A stretch of DNA of 64,000 nucleotides. Source: Pseudobdellovibrionaceae bacterium (GTDB lineage Bacteria; Bdellovibrionota; Bdellovibrionia; Bdellovibrionales; UBA1609). How positions within the stretch are numbered: the first letter of the stretch is position 1; every line of letters starts with the position of its first letter. Location of the stretch: contig CANEZP010000001.1 in assembly GCA_947444305.1 (NCBI GenBank), positions 144,151 through 208,150 on the forward strand, in the 5' to 3' direction. Position numbers and translations under genes: made by a program. Shown here piece after piece: positions 8,833-16,709 of the stretch. Below the pieces are notes generated by a model. The model had not been told where the DNA came from, made no database searches, and saw nothing but the letters and a program-made list of their open reading frames with translations.

Positions 8833-9228
8833 TTACCGAAGGCTCGAAGAACAACTCGCCGTGGCCGCATCGTATTCTTGAATCAGGTTCTTCATGCGCG
8901 CATTTTCTTGGGCTAGATCAATATTTGGATAGGCCACCAGTCCATCGCCGTTAGCGTCCGGGTGCTCAGGTTCATAAACGGTCCGCACCGCTTCCGAGTG
9001 TTCAACTTCGCAGCCATCCGGCCGGCAAACGAGCGATTGAGTTTTATAAGGACCGCCCGAAGGCACGCGGGTTGTGTTCACGTTAACGAGGTTCGAAGCG
9101 CTTAAAGATATCTCGGTTTTAATTTGCAAAAGACGGTTGCAGCTTGCGGGCGTGGGCGCGCTCGCACCGGCGACGGCGGATAGACTGAGTATCGCACAAA
9201 GGGAAGCTGTTGGAATAAACCGATTCAT
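8833..9228 (-). CDS. Small secreted protein with FlgC-like (flagellar rod) sequence
   Basis: A 131-residue protein with a signal peptide (1-24, ending AGASA) and AGGAGA before the ATG at 9228. The mature part matches both conserved halves of the flagellar rod protein FlgC: NVNTTRVPSGGPYKTQ near 48-63 (FlgC has NxNTTRTPEGGPYR) and VYEPEHPDANGDGLVAYPN near 92-110, followed by a helical end. True FlgC has no Sec signal peptide and lies in flagellar operons; no flagellar gene is nearby. I infer a periplasmic protein that uses a rod-like fold. Its role is unknown. Confidence 0.72.
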   Translation of the reverse strand: MNRFIPTASLCAILSLSAVAGASAPTPASCNRLLQIKTEISLSASNLVNVNTTRVPSGGPYKTQSLVCRPDGCEVEHSEAVRTVYEPEHPDANGDGLVAYPNIDLAQENARMKNLIQEYDAATASCSSSLR

Positions 9229-9321
9229 TGTTTCTCTCCTGTCGTTAAGATCATCTGATCTTATCTGCACAGAGAGGGCGGGCCTACCGGGCCAACGTCT
9301 TGAAAAAAGGGGCGGGAGGAG

Positions 9322-9684
9322 CTAGCTGCCCTGCACCCGGATCTTTTTACCGCGGCCGCGTTTTTTGCCCTTTTCCCAATACTCTTCGACGAGTTGGAAT
9401 TTTAACTTCGAGTCTTTCATGTTCGAGCCCCCACCACCGCCGAACGCGGGGTTACCGGTGTCGGGACGAATCTGCGGTGCCACGGGCGGCGCGCCGGCAC
9501 CCATGGGCGGCGGCGGGGGAGGCGGGCGAAAACCCTCGTCGCCCATTTCCATCATATCTTCTTCCATATCTTCGAAGTCGGTGGCCGGATCCAAAGGCGG
9601 GGGGCGCGGCGGAACAAAATCCTGCGCGAGTGCCGTACGCACCGAGAGAACCGTAAAAATGAGAAGCAGCAATCGTAACAACAT
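9322..9684 (-). CDS. Proline-rich secreted protein
   Basis: A 120-residue protein with a signal peptide (1-20, ending TALA) and low-complexity sequence: PPRPPPLDP, an acidic Asp/Glu/Met stretch, PPPPPPP and GGGGG. It ends in a basic tail rich in Lys and Arg. The start at 9684 has no strong ribosome site. It is divergent from the signalling gene at 9794. Plus-strand open frames over the same bases are shadows of the GC-rich repeats. Function unknown; possibly a periplasmic spacer or binding protein. Confidence 0.6.
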   Translation of the reverse strand: MLLRLLLLIFTVLSVRTALAQDFVPPRPPPLDPATDFEDMEEDMMEMGDEGFRPPPPPPPMGAGAPPVAPQIRPDTGNPAFGGGGGSNMKDSKLKFQLVEEYWEKGKKRGRGKKIRVQGS

Positions 9685-9793
9685 AGGTTCTATCTTATCG
9701 GACAAGCGCCGTTTTTAGACAAGACCACGTGCTTCAGCCCGCCTAAGGCCCGGTCCAGTTCAGGATTAGCTAACGTATGACGAAAAGCATTCT

Positions 9794-11548
9794 ATGAGCG
9801 CACCCGCAATTAAATTAGATTGGAACACGCAGGAGATTCTCGAAGAGTTCGGGAAGTTCCCGATGTTCGATGCTTTTCCTAAAAATCTTTTGGCGGAACT
9901 CGCGAGCGCGAGTGAAATCATCGTGCTACCAAAGCTCGACGAGATTTTGAGCCAAGGTCAGCAGAACGACCAAATTTTCTTTCTTTGTTCAGGCTCGGTC
10001 GGCGTTTACGTCGACGGCGCACGCGTCAGCAAGCTTTCGAGCAAAGGTGATCTCCTCGGCGAAATGAGCGTCATCACGAACCGTCCCGTGGGCGCGACCA
10101 TCGTGGCCGAGACCGAAGTGACCTTAATCCGCATCGATTCACGCCATTTCTTGAACATGACCGGCCCCGAGCGCGACACGTACCTTGCCGTTTTGTACCG
10201 GGTTTACGCGGCCGTTCTTGCCGACAAGCTGAATACCACGAATCAAAAAGCGAAGCACTTTGAGCAATTGAACGTACGCCTGACCTCGATGCAGTGGGAT
10301 CTCGAAGAAGCGAACCGCACCCTCGAGAAAAAAGTTGAGGAACGCACGCAGAAGCTCGAGCACCAGAAGGCCGAGTTGATGGCCGGTAAAAATAAATTGG
10401 AAGAACTCGTGAATTCGAAAAAGTTCATCTTCCAAAAGTTAACCGAGTTTCATGACCGCAATTTAATTCCGTTAAAATCATTTCTGGATGCTTTCCGCCA
10501 AGTTCATCCGGACGAAAAAGAAGTGAACGATGCCCGCAAGGTAGTTTTCGACGTTCAACAAATGCTCGGTCCGATGACCGATCAGTATTCCAGCGAACAA
10601 GCGATCCAGAGCAAAAAAGTTTTGTTGGCCGAATCCAATAAGAAACAGCAGATCGTCGCGAAGATGGCGCTCGGTGGTACCGGCGTGATCTTGGACATGT
10701 GCTCGACGCTCGAAGAGGGCCGCGAGAAACTGAAAAATAATAAATACGATATGGTCGCCTTCGACAATATCATGTTCGAACTCGGCAATATCGCGCGCGA
10801 AATGAATCCCGAGATTGATCTGGTGATGTTGACTTCGGCCGCCGTGCCTTCGTATTTGCCGGCGCTAAAGCAGCTCAAAGACATTCCGAACATCGTCTCG
10901 CGTAACGAAGAAGACCGCACGTTTACCGTTAAAAATATCATGACCACCGTAACCAAGCTCCTGAGCCGCGATTTATTCGGCTTAGAAAAGTACATTAGCT
11001 GGGGCGTCGACGTTCAGAGCAAATCGATCACCTCGAGCCAGCAACGGGCGGAATTGATTGCCGAAGTCGACCTCTACTTTGAAAAGCTCGGTGTACGCCG
11101 GCCTAATCGCGAACGCATGCGCGCCGTCCTCGAAGAGATGCTGATGAACGCGATTTACGACGCGGCCACCGACAAAGACGGCAAAGCGATCTACAATCAC
11201 ATGTCCCGCACCGAAAACGTCGTTTTGAAACCCGAAGAACAGGGATTGATCCGTTGGGCGACCGACGGGATGATTCTCGCCGTGTCCGTTCAGGATCCCT
11301 TCGGTTCGCTGCGCGGCAGCACCATCCTCAAATATCTCGAGCATAACTACGCCGGAATGGGCGCGGGCGTGGTCGAAGAAGGCAAGGGCGGAGCGGGCCG
11401 CGGACTTCACCAAATCGTTGAAAACTCAGACTTAGTGGTCTTTAACGTGGATCCCAAGAAGAAGACCGAAGTGATCGCGCTCTTCAACGTGGAAACCAAA
11501 GAAGCCGTGAATCAGAATCCGTCTTTCCACTTATTCGTAAAGTCCTAA
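9794..11548 (+). CDS. cNMP-binding / receiver-like / histidine-kinase-type ATPase signalling protein
   Basis: A 584-residue cytoplasmic protein with an unusual domain order. A cyclic-nucleotide-binding fold (about 25-150, with GDLLGEMSVI and RPVGATIVAE) is followed by a coiled coil (155-220), a degenerate receiver-like domain (about 270-395) and a GHKL ATPase (about 415-575). The ATPase has an N-box EEMLMNAIYDA and a G-rich lid GKGGAGRGLHQI. There is no HisKA phosphoacceptor His, so the ATPase resembles the anti-sigma/RsbW type more than a kinase. I infer that ligand or phosphate input is coupled to a partner-switch output. Confidence 0.75.
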   Translation: MSAPAIKLDWNTQEILEEFGKFPMFDAFPKNLLAELASASEIIVLPKLDEILSQGQQNDQIFFLCSGSVGVYVDGARVSKLSSKGDLLGEMSVITNRPVGATIVAETEVTLIRIDSRHFLNMTGPERDTYLAVLYRVYAAVLADKLNTTNQKAKHFEQLNVRLTSMQWDLEEANRTLEKKVEERTQKLEHQKAELMAGKNKLEELVNSKKFIFQKLTEFHDRNLIPLKSFLDAFRQVHPDEKEVNDARKVVFDVQQMLGPMTDQYSSEQAIQSKKVLLAESNKKQQIVAKMALGGTGVILDMCSTLEEGREKLKNNKYDMVAFDNIMFELGNIAREMNPEIDLVMLTSAAVPSYLPALKQLKDIPNIVSRNEEDRTFTVKNIMTTVTKLLSRDLFGLEKYISWGVDVQSKSITSSQQRAELIAEVDLYFEKLGVRRPNRERMRAVLEEMLMNAIYDAATDKDGKAIYNHMSRTENVVLKPEEQGLIRWATDGMILAVSVQDPFGSLRGSTILKYLEHNYAGMGAGVVEEGKGGAGRGLHQIVENSDLVVFNVDPKKKTEVIALFNVETKEAVNQNPSFHLFVKS

Positions 11549-11607
11549 TATCACGGGTCTATTTTTCGTTTGCGTTGGATATCGCATTCTGGTAGCTATT
11601 CCCCCAT

Positions 11608-11862
11608 ATGAAAAAAGATCTTCACCCCGATTTTAGAGCCGTAGTTTTTAAAGACGTTTCGTGTGATTACGAAATCCTGACCATGTCGACCGCCAAGGCG
11701 AAAGAGATGATCAAATGGAAAGACGGCAAAGAATATCCGCTAGTTAAAGTCGATATTTCAAGCCAATCGCACCCGTTTTACACCGGCAAACAGCGCATGA
11801 TCGACACCGAAGGTCGCGCCGAAAAATTCCGCAAAAAATACGGCAAACCCAGCCAGGCTTAA
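11608..11862 (+). CDS. rpmE2: 50S ribosomal protein L31, type B (zinc-free)
   Basis: An 84-residue protein starting [16 protein letters not shown] and containing [12 protein letters not shown], diagnostic of L31. It has the longer form and lacks the CxxC pair of type A, so it is the zinc-independent paralogue, often induced under zinc limitation in other bacteria. The start at 11608 has a weak ribosome site. A terminator follows at 11929. Confidence 0.95.
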   Translation: MKKDLHPDFRAVVFKDVSCDYEILTMSTAKAKEMIKWKDGKEYPLVKVDISSQSHPFYTGKQRMIDTEGRAEKFRKKYGKPSQA

Positions 11863-11928
11863 TCCCCTGCAGAAGCGGGCGGGTCGGCTCCAAACCTTCC
11901 TTCCCAAATTCAGCGACATTCGAAATCA

Positions 11929-11955
11929 GCCACTCCATCGCGGGTGGCTTTTTTT
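11929..11955 (+). terminator. Rho-independent terminator after rpmE2
   Basis: The stem GCCAC (11929-11933) / GTGGC (11944-11948) has a 10-base loop and is followed by seven T's. It is 66 bases after the L31 stop. Confidence 0.7.
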
Positions 11956-12009
11956 GTGCCCTTCACTCGGGGCCCGCTTTGCTCGCGGTTGAGTCTGGAC
12001 GGGTGAACC

Positions 12010-12504
12010 TCAGGATCGATCGAGCCGGTGATGAATTGTCTCTGCGAATTGCCGCACGTACTTTTCTGCCGATACGATGAGTTCGCCCTCCCCACGATTC
12101 TTCCAAAGATAATTTCGAAGAATTTAAAACGCACGTCCCCAATCCGCGATGCGCGTGTAAGGCCGGAATTTCCATTTCAGCCCGGCAATTTTTCGTACCA
12201 ACACCGAAGTGACCGCCCGGATCCACCGGTGATAAAGCTCCCGCCGTCCACGGATGACTAAGTGAATGTGATCCGCATTCACGGCGATGTCGTAAACATG
12301 AATGCCTAATTTTGTCGCGTACTTCGAAATGATTTGCTCCACACCTTTTCGATTTTGCAAAAGAGCAAAAGGATTCGTAGCCTTGAGAACCAAGTGCAAG
12401 GGCTTAGTCGAATCAAACGGCCGAACCGTCTTCCGCTTACCGGCAAGAAGACTCCCGCCAAACTCAATCGTATTCTTCATGCTAAATAATTTGAGTTGTT
12501 TCAT
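12010..12504 (-). pseudogene. Y1 (IS200/RAYT-like) transposase gene, interrupted by an in-frame stop
   Basis: From the ATG at 12504 the frame gives 126 residues (MKQLKLFSMK, then GGSLLAGKRKTVRP) with the HUH motif DHIHLV at 78-83. It ends at TAA (12124-12126) directly after DWGRAF. Reading on in the same frame gives ILRNYLWKNRGEGE, the expected continuation of this family, before a TGA at 12010. One C-to-T change (CAA to TAA) explains the stop. The Tyr beyond the stop is where I expect the catalytic Tyr, so the short product should be inactive. Read-through cannot be excluded. Confidence 0.6.
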
Positions 12505-12806
12505 GTGAAGTATGTAGCACGGCTTTTAAAATTAGGTTTTTAGCGTTTTTGTGAATTGGAATGCAAATTCATTAAGTCTAATGACTGCATTGTTTTGCGC
12601 GCTATTGGCTTCGCCCCAGTCATGAATTGAATTGGACAATAGGGGGTGCGTGATGAAATGGATCAGCGCTCAATCGTAATTGTATACAGCAGAGAAATGG
12701 GTCAAGTATTATCCTGAGATTATTCTTCGATGAGGCTGATCGCGTTGATGCGCGATTCATCCGTCCTTGAGAGGGCCTTCTCGCCGCCGTCCGCGGCGTC
12801 GAGACT

Positions 12807-12835
12807 TATAAAATAAACCGGATTTATTTTTTATA
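12807..12835. repeat. A/T-rich inverted repeat
   Basis: TATAAAATAAA (12807-12817) faces TTTATTTTTTATA (12823-12835) across ccgga, imperfect by two extra T's. It directly precedes the perfect hairpin at 12838. Confidence 0.55.
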
Positions 12836-12837
12836 GA

Positions 12838-12860
12838 CTCTTCGCCTGGAAGGCGAAGAG
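12838..12860. repeat. Perfect 10-bp hairpin
   Basis: CTCTTCGCCT (12838-12847), loop GGA, AGGCGAAGAG (12851-12860). There is no T-run on either side, so it is not a standard terminator. Confidence 0.7.
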
Positions 12861-13045
12861 GAGCCACTCACATGGACGGAAGATTTTGGGTGCTAAGGAG
12901 ATGGGGCGGTCGAAGGCGGGATATTCGTGCTAGCCAGCTCCGAAGGGTACGCTGGCTGACCGCAATCTCGAATAGATAATACTCACGCTTGATCCAGTCG
13001 GAAACGCGTCGTCCGCTCCGCCCGCATCGTGCAGGAACGAAAAAA

Positions 13046-14068
13046 TCACTTCGGTAAGTAAACCACTTCTACTTTGGTGCCGCGTTTAGGCGGTTTGTTG
13101 AAAGAGATCGTCGTGCCGTGGATTTCCCAAGTTAACGAAGAGTCGAACGGGCGGATCACGATTTGAACCGTGTCGGGGTTCGGGGCGAAGCGCAGGTTGA
13201 CCGACTTCGTCAGCTCACGAACACGGTTACCGATGTTGGTCAAAGCCGGGCCGTAATCCGTATCGCAGATGCTGCCGGTGACGCCGCCGGTAAGGGACGC
13301 GAAGCCCGCCGCGTACGTGCCGTACTGACCGCCGCCGGCCGTGTTTTGGTTGTAGCAAGCGGTGTTGCCCGGTTGAATGATGATGCCGTAACCGGTCAGC
13401 GATTTCGAACCGCCGAAAGTTTGCGCGAACGCTTGGATGACGGCCGAGGCCGCGATCGCGTTCAAACCGTTCGAACCTTCATCTTCATCGGACAAGATAA
13501 CTACGGCGACATCGGCGCCCGCACGGAACAAGCCCGCGTTTTCACCTTTTGATTTTTCGATCGCCATCATCGCGGCTTCTAAGGGACGCTCGTCGCTTGA
13601 AGGGCACATGACGTTGACGTTGTCGCAAGTCAGCACTTCTTGGCGCACGACCGTGTTTTTGAAAGCGGTGGCGTAGTCTAATGAATCTTTCGATAATACC
13701 TTGCTGTTCAAGCCGGCGAAGGGCAACAAGCTGCCTTTCAAACCGTAGGGACCGTTCGAGATATCGGTGGTCGTGATTCCGATTTGCCAGTCGACATTGC
13801 CGAGGCCGGTGATGAAGCTGTTCAGGGCGGCGCCCAAACGAGTTTGTTCTTCGTACATCGAGCCCGAGTTGTCGACGACAAAGAGCACGTCCACTTTCGA
13901 GCCGGCGCCGTCGTCGTCAAAACTAAAAGTCTCTTTTTGTGCGCCGTCGGCTAAGCCTAGCGAAGCATTCTCGTCGCCGGGAGTGAATTTCACATCCGAA
14001 CACGCCGTGGCCCAAACCACGCTGCTAATTAAAAGACCACGAAGACACATTCTTAGTTTTGATTCCAT
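13046..14068 (-). CDS. Lipoprotein with von Willebrand factor A domain
   Basis: A 340-residue lipoprotein. The signal peptide ends in WATAC with lipid-modified Cys near residue 23. A VWA domain follows, with the metal-ion (MIDAS) motif DNSGSM near 69-74 and a later conserved Asp in ILSDEDEGS. Three further Cys pairs may form disulfides. VWA domains bind protein partners through a bound Mg2+. The ATG at 14068 is preferred to a GTG at 14080 because AAGGTGG is then correctly spaced. It appears to be a single-gene unit. Confidence 0.85.
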   Translation of the reverse strand: MESKLRMCLRGLLISSVVWATACSDVKFTPGDENASLGLADGAQKETFSFDDDGAGSKVDVLFVVDNSGSMYEEQTRLGAALNSFITGLGNVDWQIGITTTDISNGPYGLKGSLLPFAGLNSKVLSKDSLDYATAFKNTVVRQEVLTCDNVNVMCPSSDERPLEAAMMAIEKSKGENAGLFRAGADVAVVILSDEDEGSNGLNAIAASAVIQAFAQTFGGSKSLTGYGIIIQPGNTACYNQNTAGGGQYGTYAAGFASLTGGVTGSICDTDYGPALTNIGNRVRELTKSVNLRFAPNPDTVQIVIRPFDSSLTWEIHGTTISFNKPPKRGTKVEVVYLPK

Positions 14069-14376
14069 AAAACGCCCCACCTTGATTTATTACGGGGTCT
14101 CTATTGCGAGCGCCGTGCCCCGGACTCGACCGAAGTTGAGTTATGATCGTGCGCATCAAGTGCGCGCAGATATGAGAACTTCCCATGCTGAAACGAATGA
14201 GCAATTTAGAAAATAATGTAGATCTCTCGAGTGGTGATCAGGTCGCTGACGAAAAAACAAAATTCGTAAACGATTGAATCCACTCGCGACGCCAAAAAGG
14301 TGCGCATAATCCACGTTTGAAACGTGAAAACAGGATTAGGTTGAAAAACTTTGTAGAACTAATTCGGGTTTTTAGA
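14069..14376. other. Intergenic region upstream of the VWA lipoprotein
   Basis: 308 bases with no supported gene. It holds a perfect palindrome CACGTTT-G-AAACGTG at 14312-14326, 51 bases past the end of the proline iminopeptidase gene and about 245 bases before the VWA start. There is no T-run next to it, so an operator is as likely as a transcription end. Confidence 0.4.
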
Positions 14377-15327
14377 TCACAGCTTCTTGAAGCGTTCCAT
14401 CATTCCGACGAGCACGTTAAGAATTCCGGGCTCGCGCGCGGAGTGGCCTGCATCGGGTACGATATGCAAAATACTTTCGGGCCAGGCTTTGTGCAGCTCC
14501 CAAGCGTTTTCGACCGGGCAGACCACATCGTAGCGGCCGTGCACGATTTCGCAGGGAATATTTTTGAGGCGACCGATGTCCTCTAATATTTGATTGTCGT
14601 GTTTCATCCAAATGTTGTTGGTGAAGTAGTGGCATTCGATACGCGCGAACGCCTCGGCGAATTCGTCTTCGCCCGAATCCTCGATCATCTTGGGGTCGGG
14701 GATCAGGCGGGAAGTCGCGCCCTCCCAGGTGCTCCACGCGCGCGCGGCTTGCAAGCGAACTTCGCGGTCCGCGCTCGTTAAACGTTTGTAGTAAGCCGAG
14801 ACGAGATCGCTGCGTTCGGCTTCGGGGATCACATTAAGATAAGGCTCCCAAGCGTCGGGAAAGATGTGGCTGGCGCCGTCTTGGTAGAACCAGCGTATCT
14901 CTTTTTTGCGGCAAAGAAATATTCCACGCAAAGCTAAGGCTTTAACCCGCGTGGGGTGAGTTTCGGCGTAGAGAAGGGCTAGCGTGCTGCCCCAGCTCCC
15001 GCCGAAGCAGATCCATTGGTCGATCTTGAGATGTTCGCGCAACACTTCCATGTCGGCGATTAAATCCCAGGTCGTGTTGTTCTTAAGTTCGGCGTAAGGC
15101 GTACTTTGCCCGCAGCCCCGCTGGTCGAACAAGATTACGCGGTAATGTTTCGGATCAAAGTAGCGGCGATGCGAGGGTTCGGTGCCGCCGCCGGGGCCAC
15201 CGTGAATGAACACGACCGGCACACCGTCGGGGTTGCCGGCCTGCTCGAAATAAATCTGGTGCCCGCCCGGTACGCTCAAACGCCCGGTGGCGAAAGGTTC
15301 GATTTCGGGAAAAGCACCATAAACCAT
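14377..15327 (-). CDS. pip: Proline iminopeptidase (S33 alpha/beta hydrolase)
   Basis: A 316-residue cytoplasmic peptidase that removes N-terminal proline from peptides. It shows HGGPGGG (oxyanion hole) near 42-48, the nucleophile elbow GGSWGS near 109-114, the catalytic Asp in HGRYDVVCP and the His in DAGHSAREPG. Length is typical for the family. It starts one base after the thiolase stop, so the two are cotranscribed. The functional link to fatty-acid oxidation is unclear. Confidence 0.93.
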   Translation of the reverse strand: MVYGAFPEIEPFATGRLSVPGGHQIYFEQAGNPDGVPVVFIHGGPGGGTEPSHRRYFDPKHYRVILFDQRGCGQSTPYAELKNNTTWDLIADMEVLREHLKIDQWICFGGSWGSTLALLYAETHPTRVKALALRGIFLCRKKEIRWFYQDGASHIFPDAWEPYLNVIPEAERSDLVSAYYKRLTSADREVRLQAARAWSTWEGATSRLIPDPKMIEDSGEDEFAEAFARIECHYFTNNIWMKHDNQILEDIGRLKNIPCEIVHGRYDVVCPVENAWELHKAWPESILHIVPDAGHSAREPGILNVLVGMMERFKKL

Positions 15328-15328
15328 A

Positions 15329-16603
15329 TTAGTTCTTCTCCAAAATCGCGGTGACGCCCATTCCGCCGCCGGTACAGATTGAGATCAAGCCGCGGCCTTT
15401 ACCGCGCTCGTCCAAAATCTTCGCCAGGGTTGAAACGATACGCGCGCCGGTCGCGGCGAAGGGATGGCCAAGGGCGACCGAGCCGCCTTTCAGGTTCATC
15501 TTCGAGCGATCGATCTTACCCAATGCGCCGGGTAAGCCTAAACGGTTTTTGCAAAACTCTTCGCTCTCCCAGGCTTTGAGCGTGCAGAGCACCTGGCCCG
15601 CGAAAGCTTCGTGGATTTCGTAAACGTCGAAATCTTGCAACTTCAAGCCGGCCTTGTTCAGCATACGCGGAACGGCGTAGGCGGGCGCCATGAGCAAACC
15701 TTCGGCCTTAACGAAGTCGACGGCGGCGGTCTCTTGAAAAGTCATGTACGCGAGGACGGGCAGGTTGTTCTTTTTCGCCCAGGCCTCGGAAGCGAGAAGG
15801 ATTGAAGCCGCGCCGTCGGTCAAAGCCGAAGCGTTGGCGGCGGTGATCGTACCGTTTTCGATTTTCTTGTAGGCGGGTTTAAGCTTCGCCATTTTTTCCA
15901 TCGAAGTGTCGGCGCGAACGTTATTGTCGGCCTCTAATCCTTTGAACGGAACAACTTGGTCTTTGTAAAAGCCTTCTTTCCAAGCTTTGGCGGCGTTCTG
16001 CTGGCTAGCAAAAGCTAACTCGTCTTGCTCTTGGCGGGTGACGCCCCACTCTTTGATCATCAATTCGCAGGATTCACCCATGCTCAAGCCGGTGCGGGGT
16101 TCGACGACACCGGGAGTTTGCGGTTTCAGATCGGCGATGCGCAGTTTCGCAAATTGGCCCATGCGGCCCATAAATGTTTTTTCGCGGGAAGCGGCGAGCA
16201 TGACGTGCGCGAATTGGCGGCTAAACACGACGGGTAGATCACTGTTGGTGTCGACGCCCCCGGCAATTCCGCATTCAATTTGACCGAGGCGGATTTTGTT
16301 AGCGACCGCGAAGGCGGCCTGAAGCGACGTTCCGCAAGCCTGCGAAAGATCGTAAGCGGGCGTGTAGGCCGAAAGTCCAGATCCAAGCGCACACTCGCGA
16401 GCGAAATTCCAATCGCTGGAATGTTTGATGACCGAGCCGAGCACGACTTCGCCGATCGCCTGGCCGGTAAGGTTACAGCTTTCTACCAGCGCGCGGACGC
16501 TCGCGGTCATCAGTTCCTGGGGCGGAACGCCCATGTAATTCGAAAATGAACGGGCGAAGGGGATACGGCGACCGGCGACGATCGCGACTCTTTGTTGTTC
16601 CAT
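15329..16603 (-). CDS. fadI: Acetyl-CoA acyltransferase (thiolase), FadI-like
   Basis: A 424-residue thiolase for the last step of beta-oxidation. The catalytic Cys is in QACGTSLQA near 92, with His in EIHEAFAGQ, the GHPFAATGAR motif and the second Cys in SICTGGGMG. The insertion NRLGLPGALGKIDRSK before the last motif is typical of FadI rather than the shorter acetyl-CoA acetyltransferases. The ATG at 16603 has GGAGG 5 bases upstream; 38 extra upstream codons are spurious. It pairs with the distant fadE. I see no FadJ-like gene in the window. Confidence 0.88.
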   Translation of the reverse strand: MEQQRVAIVAGRRIPFARSFSNYMGVPPQELMTASVRALVESCNLTGQAIGEVVLGSVIKHSSDWNFARECALGSGLSAYTPAYDLSQACGTSLQAAFAVANKIRLGQIECGIAGGVDTNSDLPVVFSRQFAHVMLAASREKTFMGRMGQFAKLRIADLKPQTPGVVEPRTGLSMGESCELMIKEWGVTRQEQDELAFASQQNAAKAWKEGFYKDQVVPFKGLEADNNVRADTSMEKMAKLKPAYKKIENGTITAANASALTDGAASILLASEAWAKKNNLPVLAYMTFQETAAVDFVKAEGLLMAPAYAVPRMLNKAGLKLQDFDVYEIHEAFAGQVLCTLKAWESEEFCKNRLGLPGALGKIDRSKMNLKGGSVALGHPFAATGARIVSTLAKILDERGKGRGLISICTGGGMGVTAILEKN

Positions 16604-16709
16604 GAAGACCTCCAGGGTGTTGAGGTAAATATTGTGGCGCAATCGGTCGGCCCCCGCAACAAATGTCTCGGACTTGCTATTTTTGGAAGCGCTCTTAAGC
16701 TTAAAGTCT

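Larger units (their letters stand above)
12505..13045. other. Gene-free, hairpin-rich interval
   Basis: No supported reading frame in 541 bases. Between 12739 and 12957 there is a run of inverted repeats: ATCGCG/CGCGAT (12739-12756), a GC-rich one near 12782-12799, an A/T-rich one (12807-12835), a perfect one (12838-12860) and AGCCAGC/GCTGGCT (12932-12957). It could be a structured RNA, REP-like remnants linked to the neighbouring transposase gene, or transcription-end signals. Confidence 0.5.

Noticed and set aside
8833-9228. Calling the FlgC-like gene a structural flagellar flgC
   Set aside because: It has a Sec signal peptide and no flagellar neighbours, and it is missing the long middle part of FlgC.
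9300-9718. Two plus-strand Pro/Gly-rich frames
   Set aside because: Mirror images of the proline-rich secreted gene on the minus strand, which has a proper signal peptide.
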